From Scylla paramamosain (lineage: Eukaryota; Arthropoda; Malacostraca; Decapoda; Portunidae), in NCBI RefSeq assembly GCF_035594125.1, contig NC_087185.1, positions 12,678,164 to 12,742,163 on the forward strand: 64,000 bases of DNA. Reading direction: 5' to 3'. The translations under genes and the position numbers were made by a program. Under the pieces are notes generated by a model. The model made no database searches. It worked only from the letters and a program-made list of their open reading frames with translations, and was not told the DNA's origin. Each line of letters starts with the position of its first letter. Position 1 is the first letter of the stretch. Positions 1-12,045 of the stretch are shown one piece after another.

Positions 1-1094
1 GAACAGAGCGCTAGTGTAGCTCCCTTGACGCGTGGACGACATTGGCCATTCTTGCAGTGATAGGTAAATTTCTAGTTCATTGATGAGATTATCTAAAATT
101 GGCCATGGTTTGACATTGGCCCTTCTTGCTCTCAGCCCTAGAATTAACGTTGCTTTTGCTGTATAACGCTTATATTATTATTATTATTATTATTATATAC
201 CATACAAGGGCCTACGGAGGGCCAAAATTTTCGAAGAAGCCTGATATCTGACGAGAAAGCATTGGTAACTTTAATTCCAGTTGCTCCTGTGTCACAGGAG
301 CAACAGTCTCGCCTGGTTGCGTTGGTGCCCATAGTATTTTTGATAGGAGCAGTCTCTGTCATCTCCCCTCTATTCTTGGCTGAATGAAGTCTCTTGTAGT
401 TCTATTGTGTATGCTGGTGTGTTGTGTGCTTGTTAAATGCTACTAATGTCAGGATTCGCTGTTGTTTTTGCCTGGAATTAGAGGATTATATCTTAATTTG
501 CACTAGGCTATACAGTTGGCAAGGTTCTTCTCAGATTTCCACCAGTTTTATAGGAAGTGGGAGTTTGTCTTCTTGAATACAGTGGCCCAATTTTTTTAAA
601 CGTGGTGTTAGTAGCTACTAATATCAATGTGGCTGATTCTTGGTACGTATCGTTTTTTAAACCATGGTGTTAGTGTCAGCTCGTTGGAGACACCACAGGT
701 TTCTATTATAATTGTTGTTGTGTCCTACCCCTCCCCAACACGAAACACCAATGATATTCACAATTCATATGCAATTAAAAGTTATGTTAAAATATCATAA
801 TATATCAATATACTTATGTACTAAAAGAAAACAGTATCCATCATCATAAGGAAGAAATTAAGTGTTTATAAATTCGTTCGGGCTCCTTTACCCATGTGAG
901 TTATGGTTCATTTACATTGTGCAGACTATCCGCCAGAATGAAAGAGCTGTCGATTTCCATCACCTCTCCAAGGTTTACAGCATCTTCACATGATAATTGC
1001 AACAATGAAGTATTATTTTAATGCATAACACATTGAATTTTATCCTTGGTCAGAAACATGTTATATGCTTTAACTGGGCTTTGTCAAGCTTGGG
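1..1094. other. Unannotated AT-rich flank with short (TTA)n tract
   Basis: No open frame here resembles a known protein. A short (TTA)n microsatellite lies at 174-197. The segment ends at the left edge of the LTR retrotransposon. Nothing else is recognised. Confidence 0.6.
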
Positions 1095-1702
1095 TGTGAG
1101 GGAGAACAGGAGCCCACGATCTCTTGCTCTCAGAAACAAGATGTTGTAGCCAGAAATGCCCTAATAGCCTTTTGTGGAGGAAAACGGCACAAAAAAGGTA
1201 AGGTGAGTATATTAACACGGCAAAGACAACAAGGTGACCACACGATGACCAAACCACTGTTGAGCGCGAGGATTGGCCTGCTGAGTTACCGGGGTTGGGT
1301 GCACCGGTAAGAATCCACTCAGCAGAAGGCCGGGGAAGTGAAGTCCACAAGCTGGAGTGTAGTGGGGAGACAGTGGTGGTGTCTGGTCGGCCAGTAGAGC
1401 CAAGGAGGAGAAAGAGCACGAAGCCCAGGCGTGCAGCTTTCCCAGGTGAGACGAGGAACCACCGAGGGACAGAAGGCAAGGTGTGCTCTGTGTGGAGGCA
1501 GGCTGGTGTCTGCCCTGGTTCGCCAGCCTGGGTGTGGCGTTGCCTCGGAATCGCCGGGTACCAGGGAGTAGGAGGGGCCAGGGGTAGTAAAGAGATCGGC
1601 AGACTTGAACTACGTGTATAACAAGGCTGGCAGAGCGTATGTAAAGAGGCCGACAGGGCGTAGGTAGTTAAGCCAGTTCGATGTGCATGTATATCCCTCA
1701 CA
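1095..1702 (-). repeat. 3' LTR of the gypsy element
   Basis: This ~608-bp copy is bounded by TGTGAGGG and CCCTCACA (inverted ends, TG...CA). It follows the RNase H stop codon by about 28 bp on the minus strand. I see no strong polypurine tract in that gap. Confidence 0.88.
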
Positions 1703-1730
1703 CAAACAAGAATCTGCTGGAAGTAGATTA

Positions 1731-2960
1731 AGAGTTAGGAAGATCTGCTTAGCAGGTCAGCACCCAAATTATCTTTCCCTGCCACGTGAACGACTCTGAG
1801 TTTATAATCTTGAAGGGACAAAGCCCAACGTAGTCGATCATTCTTTCCTCTAAAGGTTGACAGGTACAGCAGAGGCTTGTGATCCACCTCCAAAATAAAT
1901 TCCTTACCGCGAAGGTAGAAATCAAACCGCTTTACAGCGAAGACAATCGCAAGGCACTCCCGCTCAATCTTGGAGTACCTTGTTTTACGGGCGAGTAACT
2001 TCCGACTGGCGTAGGCGATGGGATGGGGACAGTCGTCGTAGTACGGCTAGAAGCATCGGTCCTCAGGACTAAGATCAGATCCGGGTTCGGCAGACGGAGC
2101 ACTGGGGGATCAGGAACAGTCTTCTTCAGCAAATCAGATAAAGGGCCAGTGTATTCAGCTGCCTGCGGGATAAATATGAGGTAAAGGGACATTAGCCCAA
2201 GGAAAGCTTTGAGAAGCTTCTTGCTGGCAGGCGGAAGCATGGTAGTGATGGCTTCGGTCTTGTCATGCTGAGGTCGAACGTTCGTCCCGTCGTTGATGAA
2301 TCTGAGGTAACGAACGGAGGTGACTCCAAAACAACAATTGGATGGCTTCACGGCGAGATGATGTTCTCTCAGTCGTTCCAGGACTCCTCGGAGAGCTTCT
2401 AGATATGTAGACCAGTCCTTTGAATAAACAAAAATATTATCAAAGTAAAAGGAGACATTAGAGAGTCCAGCAAGAACAATGAGCATGAGGTGTATATAGG
2501 TAGCACAGGCAGTAGAGAGACCGAAGGGCATGCGGCGAAACCACATTAACCCCAGGTGGGTTGGAAAAGCTGTGAGAGCTTTGGCCCTGTCGGTAAGAGG
2601 TATCTGGTAATATGCCTTGCACAGGTCCAACTCGCTGAAATACTTGGATCCTGAGAATTTATGCAAGTCCTCGGTAATGCTGCAGGTGGGTTCTGCATGG
2701 AAAACAGTGGTAGAATTTAATTGATGGCAGTCAATAGCCATCCTTTATGAATTGTCTTGTTTCCTTACCATCACAACAGGAGAACAGTGAGGAAAGGACG
2801 AGCGTTGGATGATTCCTTGATGGAAGAGAGTCTCGACTTCTTGTTCAAAAGATGGTTAAAGATGGACAGGAACTGGATAAACCTTGGCTTGGACTCGCTC
2901 AGTCGTGGTGAGAGTGATGTCGTGTTCCAAGCTAGCGCAGCGACCTGGAACATCTGAAAA
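1731..2960 (-). pseudogene. Reverse transcriptase and RNase H of the gypsy element
   Basis: From about 2960 the minus strand reads a typical gypsy RT approach (EHDITLTT, then YPVPVHLQPSFEQEV and SPVVMVRKQD), a stop, then RMAIDCHQLNS. FSELDLCKAYYQIPL, MPFGLSTACATY, and FYFDNIFVYSKDW follow. The last should contain YxDD, so the catalytic pair has become DN. RNase H follows, with LRTDAS, a frameshift near 2040, then YSKIERECLAIVFAVKRF, EVDHKPLLYL and GKDNLGADLLSRSS before the stop at about 1731. The enzyme copied element RNA into DNA. This copy is inactive. Confidence 0.9.
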
Positions 2961-3080
2961 GACATCTTTAAATTCTCCTAAGATGCCTTCAATGCTGGAG
3001 TGCTGGTCCCCGGTGAGGGATTCTTCTATTTGAGGCTTAACGGTAACAAGGGCCTCTGAGGAACTCTGGGTCGTCGGGAG

Positions 3081-3780
3081 CTAGAAAACTTTGCTGGAAA
3101 ACGGCTCCTCGATGACGGCGGGTCCATCTTTCCCACGCGCCGAGAGTGCCTCTAGTGCTGTCACTTCCTCCAGGACCTGTACACACTGAACTTGGGCCCT
3201 GCGGTGGTACTTCTTCAGGATGTTAATGTGAAAGACTTTAGGCTCTTGGAGAAGATCAACGAGATAATCAACTTTCCCCTTTTTCTGTAGGATCATGTAG
3301 GGACACTTCCAGGATACAAGGAGCTTACTGGTGTCGCTGGGTAGAAGAACGAGGACCTCGTCCCCTGGCCTGAAAGTCCTATCTTGAGACTTGAGGTCGA
3401 AGTAAGTCTTGTAGAGGCAGCGACTGATTTCAGCATTTTGGGCGGCGATCTTGCTGCATTCTTCCAGTTTGTCTCATAACATTGCCTTTCAATGCAACCG
3501 TTGCCACTGGGGTGGTAAGGCGTGGTGAAAATCAGCTTGACTCTCAATAGCCAAAGTAATTCTTGCATTAGGGCTGAAGTGAATTGGGTCCCACGATCAG
3601 AAAGAACCTCACGAGGGATGCCGACTCGGAAAAAGAAGGTGAGAAGGGCTTCAGCCACTGAAATTGAAAGGGGTTGGCTTGGTAAAGCTCTGAGCTGGAC
3701 GTGCAATGATGTGGAAAGCCTAGGAAGATATAGCTGGTTTAGAAGCTGGAGGCTGATCATCATAGTTGAAGGTAGGATAT
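3081..3780 (-). pseudogene. Integrase core and C-terminal tail, internally deleted, upstream of RT
   Basis: The minus strand reads GIPREVLSDRGTQFTS (second catalytic Asp of the DDE core) and TPYHPSGNGCIERQ (catalytic Glu region). An abrupt jump leads to the C-terminal domain, with RPGDEVLVLLPSDTSKLL and the GPY/F-like CPYMILQKKGKVDYLVDL, ending in KVFHINILKKYHRR. The first Asp and the HHCC domain are absent. About 100 residues appear deleted between the core and the C-terminal domain. The tail runs into the linker of the reverse transcriptase, which shows that integrase lies upstream of RT. Confidence 0.82.
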
Positions 3781-3795
3781 GGTTCCTTAGGAACC

Positions 3796-4062
3796 TTAAG
3801 AACCAGGGACATTACCAATTAGGACGTTGGCGAACTTTATGGGAGCCCGAACTACATCAGTCCAGCCTTCAAAGTAAGGACACCTGATGTAACAACGAAG
3901 AACAAGAAAGGTGTCAACCCAGCCCAGGTAGTCGACCACTTGACACCGGTGGTAGTTGATGAGGTCGGCATCAGGAAGAACTTCTTCTGCAATGACAATG
4001 CAGGTACACCCAGAATCTCTAAGGATGGAAGATGTCCAAGATCCCTTAACAGTACCTGCAAC
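3796..4062 (-). pseudogene. Aspartic protease domain of the gypsy element
   Basis: The minus strand encodes LRDSGCTCIVI, a DSG active-site motif of retropepsins, and later CPYFEGWTDVVRAPIKFA and LIGNVPG, the flap and C-terminal motif seen in proteases of this gypsy group. The protease would cleave Gag-Pol. It is followed after only about 30 bp by integrase sequence, so the integrase N-terminal zinc domain and the spacer are missing, probably deleted. Confidence 0.75.
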
Positions 4063-4133
4063 AAAGGGTCGAGGAACACGGTGCTCAGAGAGACAAAATC
4101 CTACAGTAAGACAGAGGACTTTCTTTAAAGGCC

Positions 4134-5078
4134 CGTGGATTCTTGGGACACCGGGGCCTGATGTGGCCCAACTCACCACAGCCATGACACTTGATGGTGG
4201 AGGGAACAGTCGGTGTAGATGATGAGTGAGCAGGTGGTGACGTCTTTGACGTGGGCTTCGACTGTCGTGGAGCAGGCTTAGCGGAAGATCGACTGGAATA
4301 GTGTGCCGAGGTCCAATCATCAGCTAGCTGGACAGCGCTGTTAAGAGACGAAAGTCTGTGCTCTTTGATAAAAGTGCGGAGATCAGGACAAAAGTCTGTG
4401 CTCTTTGATAAAAGTGCGGAGATCAGGACACAAAGAAGCCAAGAACTGGTCTAGTACCACGAAATTTTCAAGGAATCAAAATCTTCTTGAACCTTAGAAG
4501 CCTCCAACCAGTTCTGGAATAGACAGGTTAAGTGAACTGCAAACTGTGTATAATTTTCCCCGTCTCTAATCTAGGTACTGCGGAAATCGAGGCGATATCA
4601 GTCTGGAGTCTTCTTAAATCCTGCCAGCAAGGACTTCTTCAGCTCACCATAATCACTTGTAATCTGAAGAGAGGGAGACGTACAATTCTGCAGCTTTTAC
4701 TGTCAACAGACACCCTTACCTGACAGCATACGTACCCTTGTCAAGCTCTAACAGTTCTGCTACTCTCTCAAAGCGAGTGAGATAGGCAGCTATGTCCTCT
4801 CCGTCCTGGTATGCTAGTAATTTGGGACGAGCAGCTGCCTCAGGGATAGTAAGAGTGTCAGGCTTACCTGGCGCAGACAGACGCATTCGCTCACTTTCAG
4901 TTGCAAGACGAGCAAGTTCTAACCTTTCTTGTTGCTCCGCTTCTTCCTTCCGTGCTTGTCGCTCCGCTGTTCGTTCTTCTCGCTCATAGGCTTGCTGGTG
5001 GGCGACATATTGTCCTATTTCTGCTCCTGAGAGGCCCAGCTCGATAGCCTGCCTCTTAAGTTCCTCAAAGGAAGACAT
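4134..5078 (-). pseudogene. gag: gag of the gypsy element, broken
   Basis: The start is the ATG at 5078, which opens with MSSFEELKRQ followed by a charged Glu/Arg-rich helical stretch of about 60 residues, typical of gag in this gypsy group. A capsid-like region (FERVAELLELDKGTYAVR) follows. Beyond 4716 the reading must change frame, but gag-like sequence continues to a CCHC zinc knuckle, CHGCGELGHIRPRC (CX2CX4HX4C), near 4150-4191. Several stop codons and a perfect 40-bp tandem duplication (4351-4430) disrupt it. It would have packaged element RNA in cytoplasmic particles. Confidence 0.78.
4351..4430. repeat. Perfect 2 x 40-bp tandem duplication inside gag
   Basis: The units 4351-4390 and 4391-4430 are identical. 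Because 40 is not a multiple of three, the duplication shifts the gag frame. The lack of differences suggests that it is recent compared with the element. Confidence 0.9.
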
Positions 5079-5444
5079 GGTAAACACAGTTGTAACACAA
5101 AAATAATAGGATAATACTAATATCCAAGAGAGATACCAAAACAACCAAAAACATACAAGGAAACCAACACCTCGCACAAGCCGTAAAAGACAAACTTGGA
5201 CGGCAGTAATAAAATTGTAGAACAATCTGTCAATCTTGACACTGATGTGATAATCACAAATTAGTCACTCAATATACAAAAAACAGCATACAAAACAATA
5301 TACAAAACAGCAACTTACAGGAATGAACGTCTGTAAGGGACTCACTTCCGGGCCTCAGACAATAAGTGCGCGCTCAAGGCGACTTTAAACTGAAATCCTC
5401 TCAAAGGGCTGGAACAATGAATTAAACAATTAATCAGACAAGTA

Positions 5445-5461
5445 TCCTGGCAAAGTCGCCA
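5445..5461 (-). other. Primer-binding site of the gypsy element
   Basis: Two bases inside the 5' LTR, the minus strand reads TGGCGACTTTGCCAGGA. The TGG start and its position fit priming by the 3' end of a tRNA ending in CCA. TGGCGAC resembles the tRNA-Arg-type sites of elements such as 412, but I cannot match it to this organism's tRNAs. Confidence 0.6.
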
Positions 5462-5463
5462 CA

Positions 5464-6065
5464 TGCGAGGGAAAACGGGAGGCCACGATCTCTCGCCCTC
5501 AGAAACAAGATGTTTTAGTCAGGAATGACCTAATAGCCCTTTGGGGAGGAAAACGGCACAAAAGAGGTAAGGTGAGTATATTACCAAGGCAAAGACAACA
5601 AAGTGGCGACCAAACCACTGTTGAGTGCGAGGATTGGCCTGCTGAGTTACCGGGGTTGGGTGCACCGGTAAGAATCCACTCAGCAGAAGGCCGGAGAAGT
5701 GAATTCCACAAGCTGGAGTGCAATGGAGAGACAGTGGTGGTGTCTGGTCGGCCGGTATAGCTAAGGGGGAGAAACAGCACGAAGCCCAGGCGTGCAGCTT
5801 TCCCAGGTGAGACGAGGAACCAGCGAGAGACAGAGAAGGCGAGGTGTGCTCTGTGTGGAGGCAGGATGGTGCCTGCCCTGGCTTGCCAGCCTGGGTGTGG
5901 CGTTGCCTCGGAATCGCCGGGTACCAGGGAGTAGGAGGGGCCAGGGGAAGTAACGAGGTCGGGAGACTTGAACTACATGTATAACAAGGCTGGCAGAGCG
6001 TATGCAAAGAGGCTGGCAGGGCGTAGGTAGTTAAGCCGGCTCGATGTGCATGTATATCCCTCACA
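5464..6065 (-). repeat. 5' LTR of the gypsy element
   Basis: This ~602-bp repeat is a diverged copy of 1095-1702 in the same orientation. On the minus strand it begins TGTGAGGGATATAC and its inner edge lies next to the primer-binding site, which makes it the 5' LTR. The long open frame across it (antisense to nothing known) is present in both LTRs and has no recognisable domain, so I do not call it a gene. Confidence 0.88.
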
Positions 6066-7665
<1,600 letters not shown>

Positions 7666-7989
7666 CATGTAGCGATGTAAGGCGATAAAGAAGGAAGAAT
7701 GAAGAAAGAAGGATGGAATGAAGATGAAGGAGAGAGAGAGAGAAAGAGAGAAACATTTGAAACATTTGAAACATTTATTTATAGCCAAGTCATTTTACAT
7801 ACTGGTATATATGAGTATATCAAATCTTTACAGTTAAACCAAGCTAGCCTATATAAAGTAGAGCTTTTCAGGCAAGTACTTATCAGAGTATAAATAGATT
7901 ATACTGACTGGTGGAATAAGAACTATTTTTATAATAATAGTAACTAAAACGTTAGCTACAACGAAATGTTTTTTCCGAAGTGAATTTAA

Positions 7990-8045
7990 ATAATTAAAAT
8001 AATTAAAATAATAATAATAAAAATAATAATTAAAATAATAATAAT

Positions 8046-8102
<57 letters not shown>

Positions 8103-8184
8103 TGTAATACTAATAATATTAATGGTAATAATCATAATGAAAATAGAAATGATAACAATAATAATAATAGTAATAATAATAGTG

Positions 8185-8248
<64 letters not shown>

Positions 8249-8363
8249 CAATAATAATATTAATATTATTGATAATAATAGCAATAGTATAGATAATAAT
8301 AATGATCATAACAAATAATAACTAATATAATCAATAATAACAATAAAAATGATAATGATAATA

Positions 8364-8424
<61 letters not shown>
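7990..8424. repeat. (AAT)n-rich array, probably the expanded 3' tail of the adjacent LINE
   Basis: There are two long AAT blocks (around 8050-8100 and 8190-8245) and a third (8366-8424), separated by impure A/T-rich sequence. Read on the minus strand this is TTA repeated directly after the 3' end of the LINE at 8425-10556, so it is best read as that element's repetitive tail, later expanded. Confidence 0.85.
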
Positions 8425-8427
<3 letters not shown>

Positions 8428-10554
8428 TCACAACTAACTGACACAATGTATATTTTACAAATCATCAATAGTAAAATTAGAACAACACTTGGTACATATG
8501 ATTTAGCAGAACATAAATTAGTAGCTAGACAAGACATGTTTTTTTAGCATTGTTTTAAATGCATTGAGAGATGATGCTTCTTGAATTTTGCGAGGAATAG
8601 TATTCCATATAACAGGTCCTAGATAATTAGTTGAATGCTGAAACTTAGAAAGGCGGTGTATTGGTAAAGTAAGATGATCACGGTGGCGCGTACTATAATC
8701 ATGTGATGGAAGAATGCTGTGAATATAATGTTTATTGTTATACATGTGTGTGGCTATAGCAAGCTTTGTTATATCATTAAGTTTTAAAAGTTTGGTCTGT
8801 TTGAAAAGAGGGTCAGTGTGTTCAAGGTAGGTGCTGTTAGTTATAATTCTGACAACTTTCTTGAGCTGTAATTTTAAAGGAGTTAGGAATGTAGGGTAAG
8901 TAGTGGACCAAATAGGGTTACAGTATGTTAGCAATGTGTGAATGTGAGCAAAGTAGATGGATTTTAGGACATACGGTGGCATAAAATCTCTGATTTGATA
9001 AAGTAATGCAATATGTCTCGATATTTTTAGTGTAATATTATCTATATGGTACTTAAAATTTAAAGAGCTATCATAAGTAACACCAAGGAACTTGAATTTA
9101 TCGATTTTAGTAATTATTCTGTTATTTATTCGTACATTAGGTAAATCCAGCATAGTTTTACCAGTGAATAGCATAAAGTAAGTTTTGTCAGTGTTTATTG
9201 TGAGCCTATTGCAAAGGTACCATTGATATAATTTTTTAAGTTCATTGTTAGCACTAAAAACAAGTTGATTCGGATCTGTTCCTATTAGATAAACTGTCAT
9301 ATCATCGGCAAATAAAATGCTTTTAGAGTCAGAAAAAATATCAGAAATATCATTGATGTAGAGGAGAAATAATAGAGGTCCAAGCACACTACCTTGTGGT
9401 ACACCGAGAGTAATTAAGGTTGAAGATGATTTTGCATAACTAAAGGAAGTGTATTGACGCCTGTTTGTTAAGTAATCTGTAAACCATGAAAAAATAGGGC
9501 CGCGAATTCCATAGTGGTGCATTTTACTAAGGAGAACTTTATGGTTTATTGTGTCAAATGCCTTAGCAAAATCAATTTATTCAATGCTTTAAAAGTGCTA
9601 CAATTTTGTCTAAAACCATACTGCGAAGGATTAAGAATATTTTTGTGCTCTAAGTAATTAATTAAATGTTTTTTCATTAATGTCTCAAATATTTTGGAAA
9701 ATATTGTAAGTTGAGAAATTGGTCTATAATTTTTGGGGTCATCATGAGGGCCAGATTTATAAATGGGGGTAATTTTTGCAGTTTTCAACTTGTCAGGGAA
9801 AATTCCATTTGTTACAGACTGATTAAAAAGTATTGTTAAAGGGATTGATAAAAGATTAGAGTTACTTTTGATGATGGTAGCCGATATATCATTTATATCA
9901 GAGGTTTTGTTTTTAAGAGACTTAATTACTGAATTCATTTAATATGTAGTGATAATGGGAACTACCATGGAATTTGGATAATTTTCTTTGAGGTAATCTA
10001 ATGGATTTTTATTTGAGTGAGGAAGTTTGCTCTCCAGATCAGGTGCAATTTTAGAAAAATAATTACTGAAGGCATGTGAGGTGTCTAAAGGATCACTTAG
10101 TACTTTATTATCATATTGCAATGTCTTGATTGTGTCTTTATTTTGAAAGTTACCTTTTAGTTCATTTATTGCTTGCCAAATTTTCTTCGTATTATTTTTA
10201 AAGTTTATGAAGATTTGGCGATAATAGTTAGTTTTGGCAGATCGAACAACTTGAGTGAGCTGATTTCTGTACTGTTTAAAAATGTGATGTGAAACTATTC
10301 CTAATTTATACATTTTAAATAATTTACATTTATGTTTGATTGAGTTAAGTATTCCACTAGATAACCATGCATTATGAAGTCTTTTAGCTGTTATAAATTT
10401 GGTTTTGATAGGAAAGCATTTATTGTAGCATTCATTAACTATATTGTGGAAAAGGTTAAAATTTTAATTTGTATTTGGCAGGACAAGTAGTTCTTCCCAG
10501 TTTATGCCTTCTAATTCACTAGTAAATTTGTTATTATTATTGGCATTAATAACT

Positions 10555-10556
<2 letters not shown>
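8425..10556 (-). mobile_element. CR1/Jockey-group LINE, 5' truncated
   Basis: The minus-strand coding remnant covers the region between endonuclease and RT and the full RT C-terminal part, followed by a ~90-bp 3' UTR and a (TTA)n tail. The 5' side stops at the (GA)n tract at 10556-10595, with no endonuclease. It might belong to the Daphne-like branch, but I cannot place the clade. Confidence 0.8.
8518..10556 (-). pseudogene. LINE reverse transcriptase, three open blocks
   Basis: The first block (10556 to 9939) carries the linker with NELKGNFQNKD. It is separated by an in-frame stop at 9939 from the RT fingers (TAKITPIYKSGPHDDPKNYRPIS, 9938-9546). After YGFRQNCSTFKALNKL the frame shifts, and some residues before DFAKAFDTINHK seem lost. 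The last block (9522-8518, 334 codons) has GVPQGSVLGPLLFLLYIND, the catalytic FADD (SILFADDMTVY), and a complete C-terminal domain ending FKTMLKKHVLSSY. The catalytic Asp pair is intact but the gene as a whole is dead. I see no RNase H. Confidence 0.85.

Positions 10557-10595
<39 letters not shown>
10556..10595. repeat. (GA)n microsatellite
   Basis: Forty bp of GA mark the 5' truncation point of the LINE on its left. Confidence 0.95.
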
Positions 10596-10596
<1 letters not shown>

Positions 10597-10689
10597 CTGT
10601 GGCTCGAGAATTGGATGTGTCTCTGATGTGTAGCCCAGCCTTCAGTTCTTAATATAATATTTACCCATGCAGATATCTCTTATATTCCC

Positions 10690-10780
10690 CACTTAATTTT
10701 TCTTACTTCCCTTTGTTCAACCAATTTGACTCTAACCCAGTATTTAGTAGAAGAGTTGCTCTTGATAATAAAGTAATCAG
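10690..10780 (+). repeat. Diverged copy of the Harbinger-associated MADF/BESS-like segment
   Basis: The sequence TAGAAGAGTTGCTCTTGAT and its surroundings match 42470-42566 (CAGAAGAGTTGCCCTTGAC) over about 90 bp, with many substitutions. That second copy lies inside an open frame next to a Harbinger transposase, so this is a scrap of the same family. Confidence 0.5.
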
Positions 10781-10849
10781 TATTCATCCATCTCCCATAG
10801 CTTAGTTACTAGGATTTTCAGAAATAAAGTGTTTTGTTCATACAAGCCA

Positions 10850-11205
10850 GCTTGGCAGAATGTCAGATATCTCCGCTGATGGGGATCTTGAGGAGGGATT
10901 GGAGCGATAGGGCAAGATATAGATATGAGATTGTGATCGGAGGACCCCAATTGGGAAGAGAGGGTAACACCATAAGCAGAAGGATTAGAGGTTAGGAAAG
11001 GGTCAAGAATGTTGGGCGTATCTCCAAGACGGTCAGGAATACGAATTCGGTTTTGCACCAATTGCTCTAGATCATGGACAGCAAAGTTGAACTTGTTCAA
11101 CAGGATGTTCAGTGAAGGGAGAGGAAAGCGAAAGCTGGTGGTGAGCATCGAAGTCTCCAAGAAAGATCTCCGCAAAAGGTAAGAGAGTCAGAATGTGCTC
11201 CAGTG
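10850..11205 (-). pseudogene. LINE-A fragment (endonuclease C-terminal part)
   Basis: The minus strand reads [33 protein letters not shown] and [14 protein letters not shown], matching the endonuclease of the better copy at 51769-52671. The SDH triad residue pair is kept. Both ends are truncated. Confidence 0.8.
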
Positions 11206-11625
11206 TTATCCGCAAATTTACTAACAACTCTACTAATGCCACTATCTAAATCATTAATATTATTGTAACGCAGAGCAGCCTAATGGCAAAATAAAAGTAG
11301 AGAGGGAGAGAGCAAGAGACAAAGGGAGGCAGATGAGTCTGGAGCGTTTTGTGGCCACAAAATTATGTAGGTTAGTATGTTTATTATCTTATTTCTCCTA
11401 GATTTTTGTTTTACCATATTAACATCACTACACCTACAAGAATAGAAACTAAAGTTTATAATAAATTGATTGAATTGCAAATAGCTTCTTTATTAAATTG
11501 AGCAAGCAGAGGAAGTAAATCTAATGACCGCCGATAAAATGGGCGAGTTAGTGTGGAACGCGTCCCATGCCGTTCGCCTCCCCGGTCACATGATTTAAGC
11601 CATGCGCCGCTTGGTGTGGCATGGA
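11206..11625. other. Unannotated DNA
   Basis: A short purine-rich stretch at 11290-11330 and no recognisable gene. Confidence 0.5.
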
Positions 11626-11773
11626 TAGTGTTGCCAAATTAGCGATTTTGTCGCTAAATATGGTGATACTTGATCATTTTTAGTGACTCATTGAAACATT
11701 TTGAGACATGTCGCAAATTTAGCTACTTTATCAAATATTTATTTAGCGACAAATTTGGCAACAACTGAATTTG
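11626..11773. repeat. Terminal/subterminal inverted repeat block of the hAT element
   Basis: GTTGCCAAATT at 11630 and the reverse complement AATTTGGCAAC near 11762-11772 enclose a second inverted pair (GTCGCTAAATA and TATTTAGCGAC). TGTTGCCA followed by AGCGA/TCGCT repeats is typical of the ends of several animal hAT elements. I read 11626 as the likely 5' end of the transposon whose gene starts near 12046. Confidence 0.5.
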
Positions 11774-12045
11774 ACCCTAGGGTCACCTTTAGTCAAGAAA
11801 TATTTGTTGCATATTAATTTTGAAAAGATGGACAAATATAAAAATTAATGAATAAACAGATGACAAGTAAAACCCTGATAGTTCTGTTAACACATTCAAA
11901 AACGAGTGAAGAGACAGTGGGAAAGTGGAGGCTTCCGAGAGCATCAGGATGGTGGACGCATACACACGACACAGTACACGAAGGCCTGCAGCTTTACCGT
12001 ACTACTTTGCTATCGGTCAGTCTGCCAGTGGAAGTGTCAGCAAGA

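Larger units (their letters stand above)
1095..6065 (-). mobile_element. Ty3/gypsy LTR retrotransposon, Gmr1-like order (gag-PR-IN-RT-RH)
   Basis: Two similar ~600-bp direct repeats (1095-1702 and 5464-6065) bracket retroelement coding remnants that all read on the minus strand. Each LTR starts TGTGAGGG (TGCGAGGG at the inner edge of one) and ends CCCTCACA in mirror fashion. Flanks TTGGG (left) and CTGGG (right) could be a diverged 5-bp target duplication. Going downstream on the minus strand come a primer-binding site, gag with a CCHC knuckle, protease, integrase with its C-terminal tail, then RT and RNase H, which ends about 28 bp before the 3' LTR. Canonical gypsy has RT before IN, so this layout matches Gmr1-type elements. 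The coding part carries many stops, frameshifts and deletions, and the LTRs differ by substitutions and small indels, so this is an old, dead copy. Confidence 0.9.

Noticed and set aside
1084..1701. Open frames of 108-205 codons in the LTRs (also 5519-6064)
   Set aside because: They coincide with both LTR copies, have no domain, and are Pro/Ser-rich shadows of repetitive DNA.
7986..8309. Ile/Asn-rich frame
   Set aside because: Translation of the AAT array.
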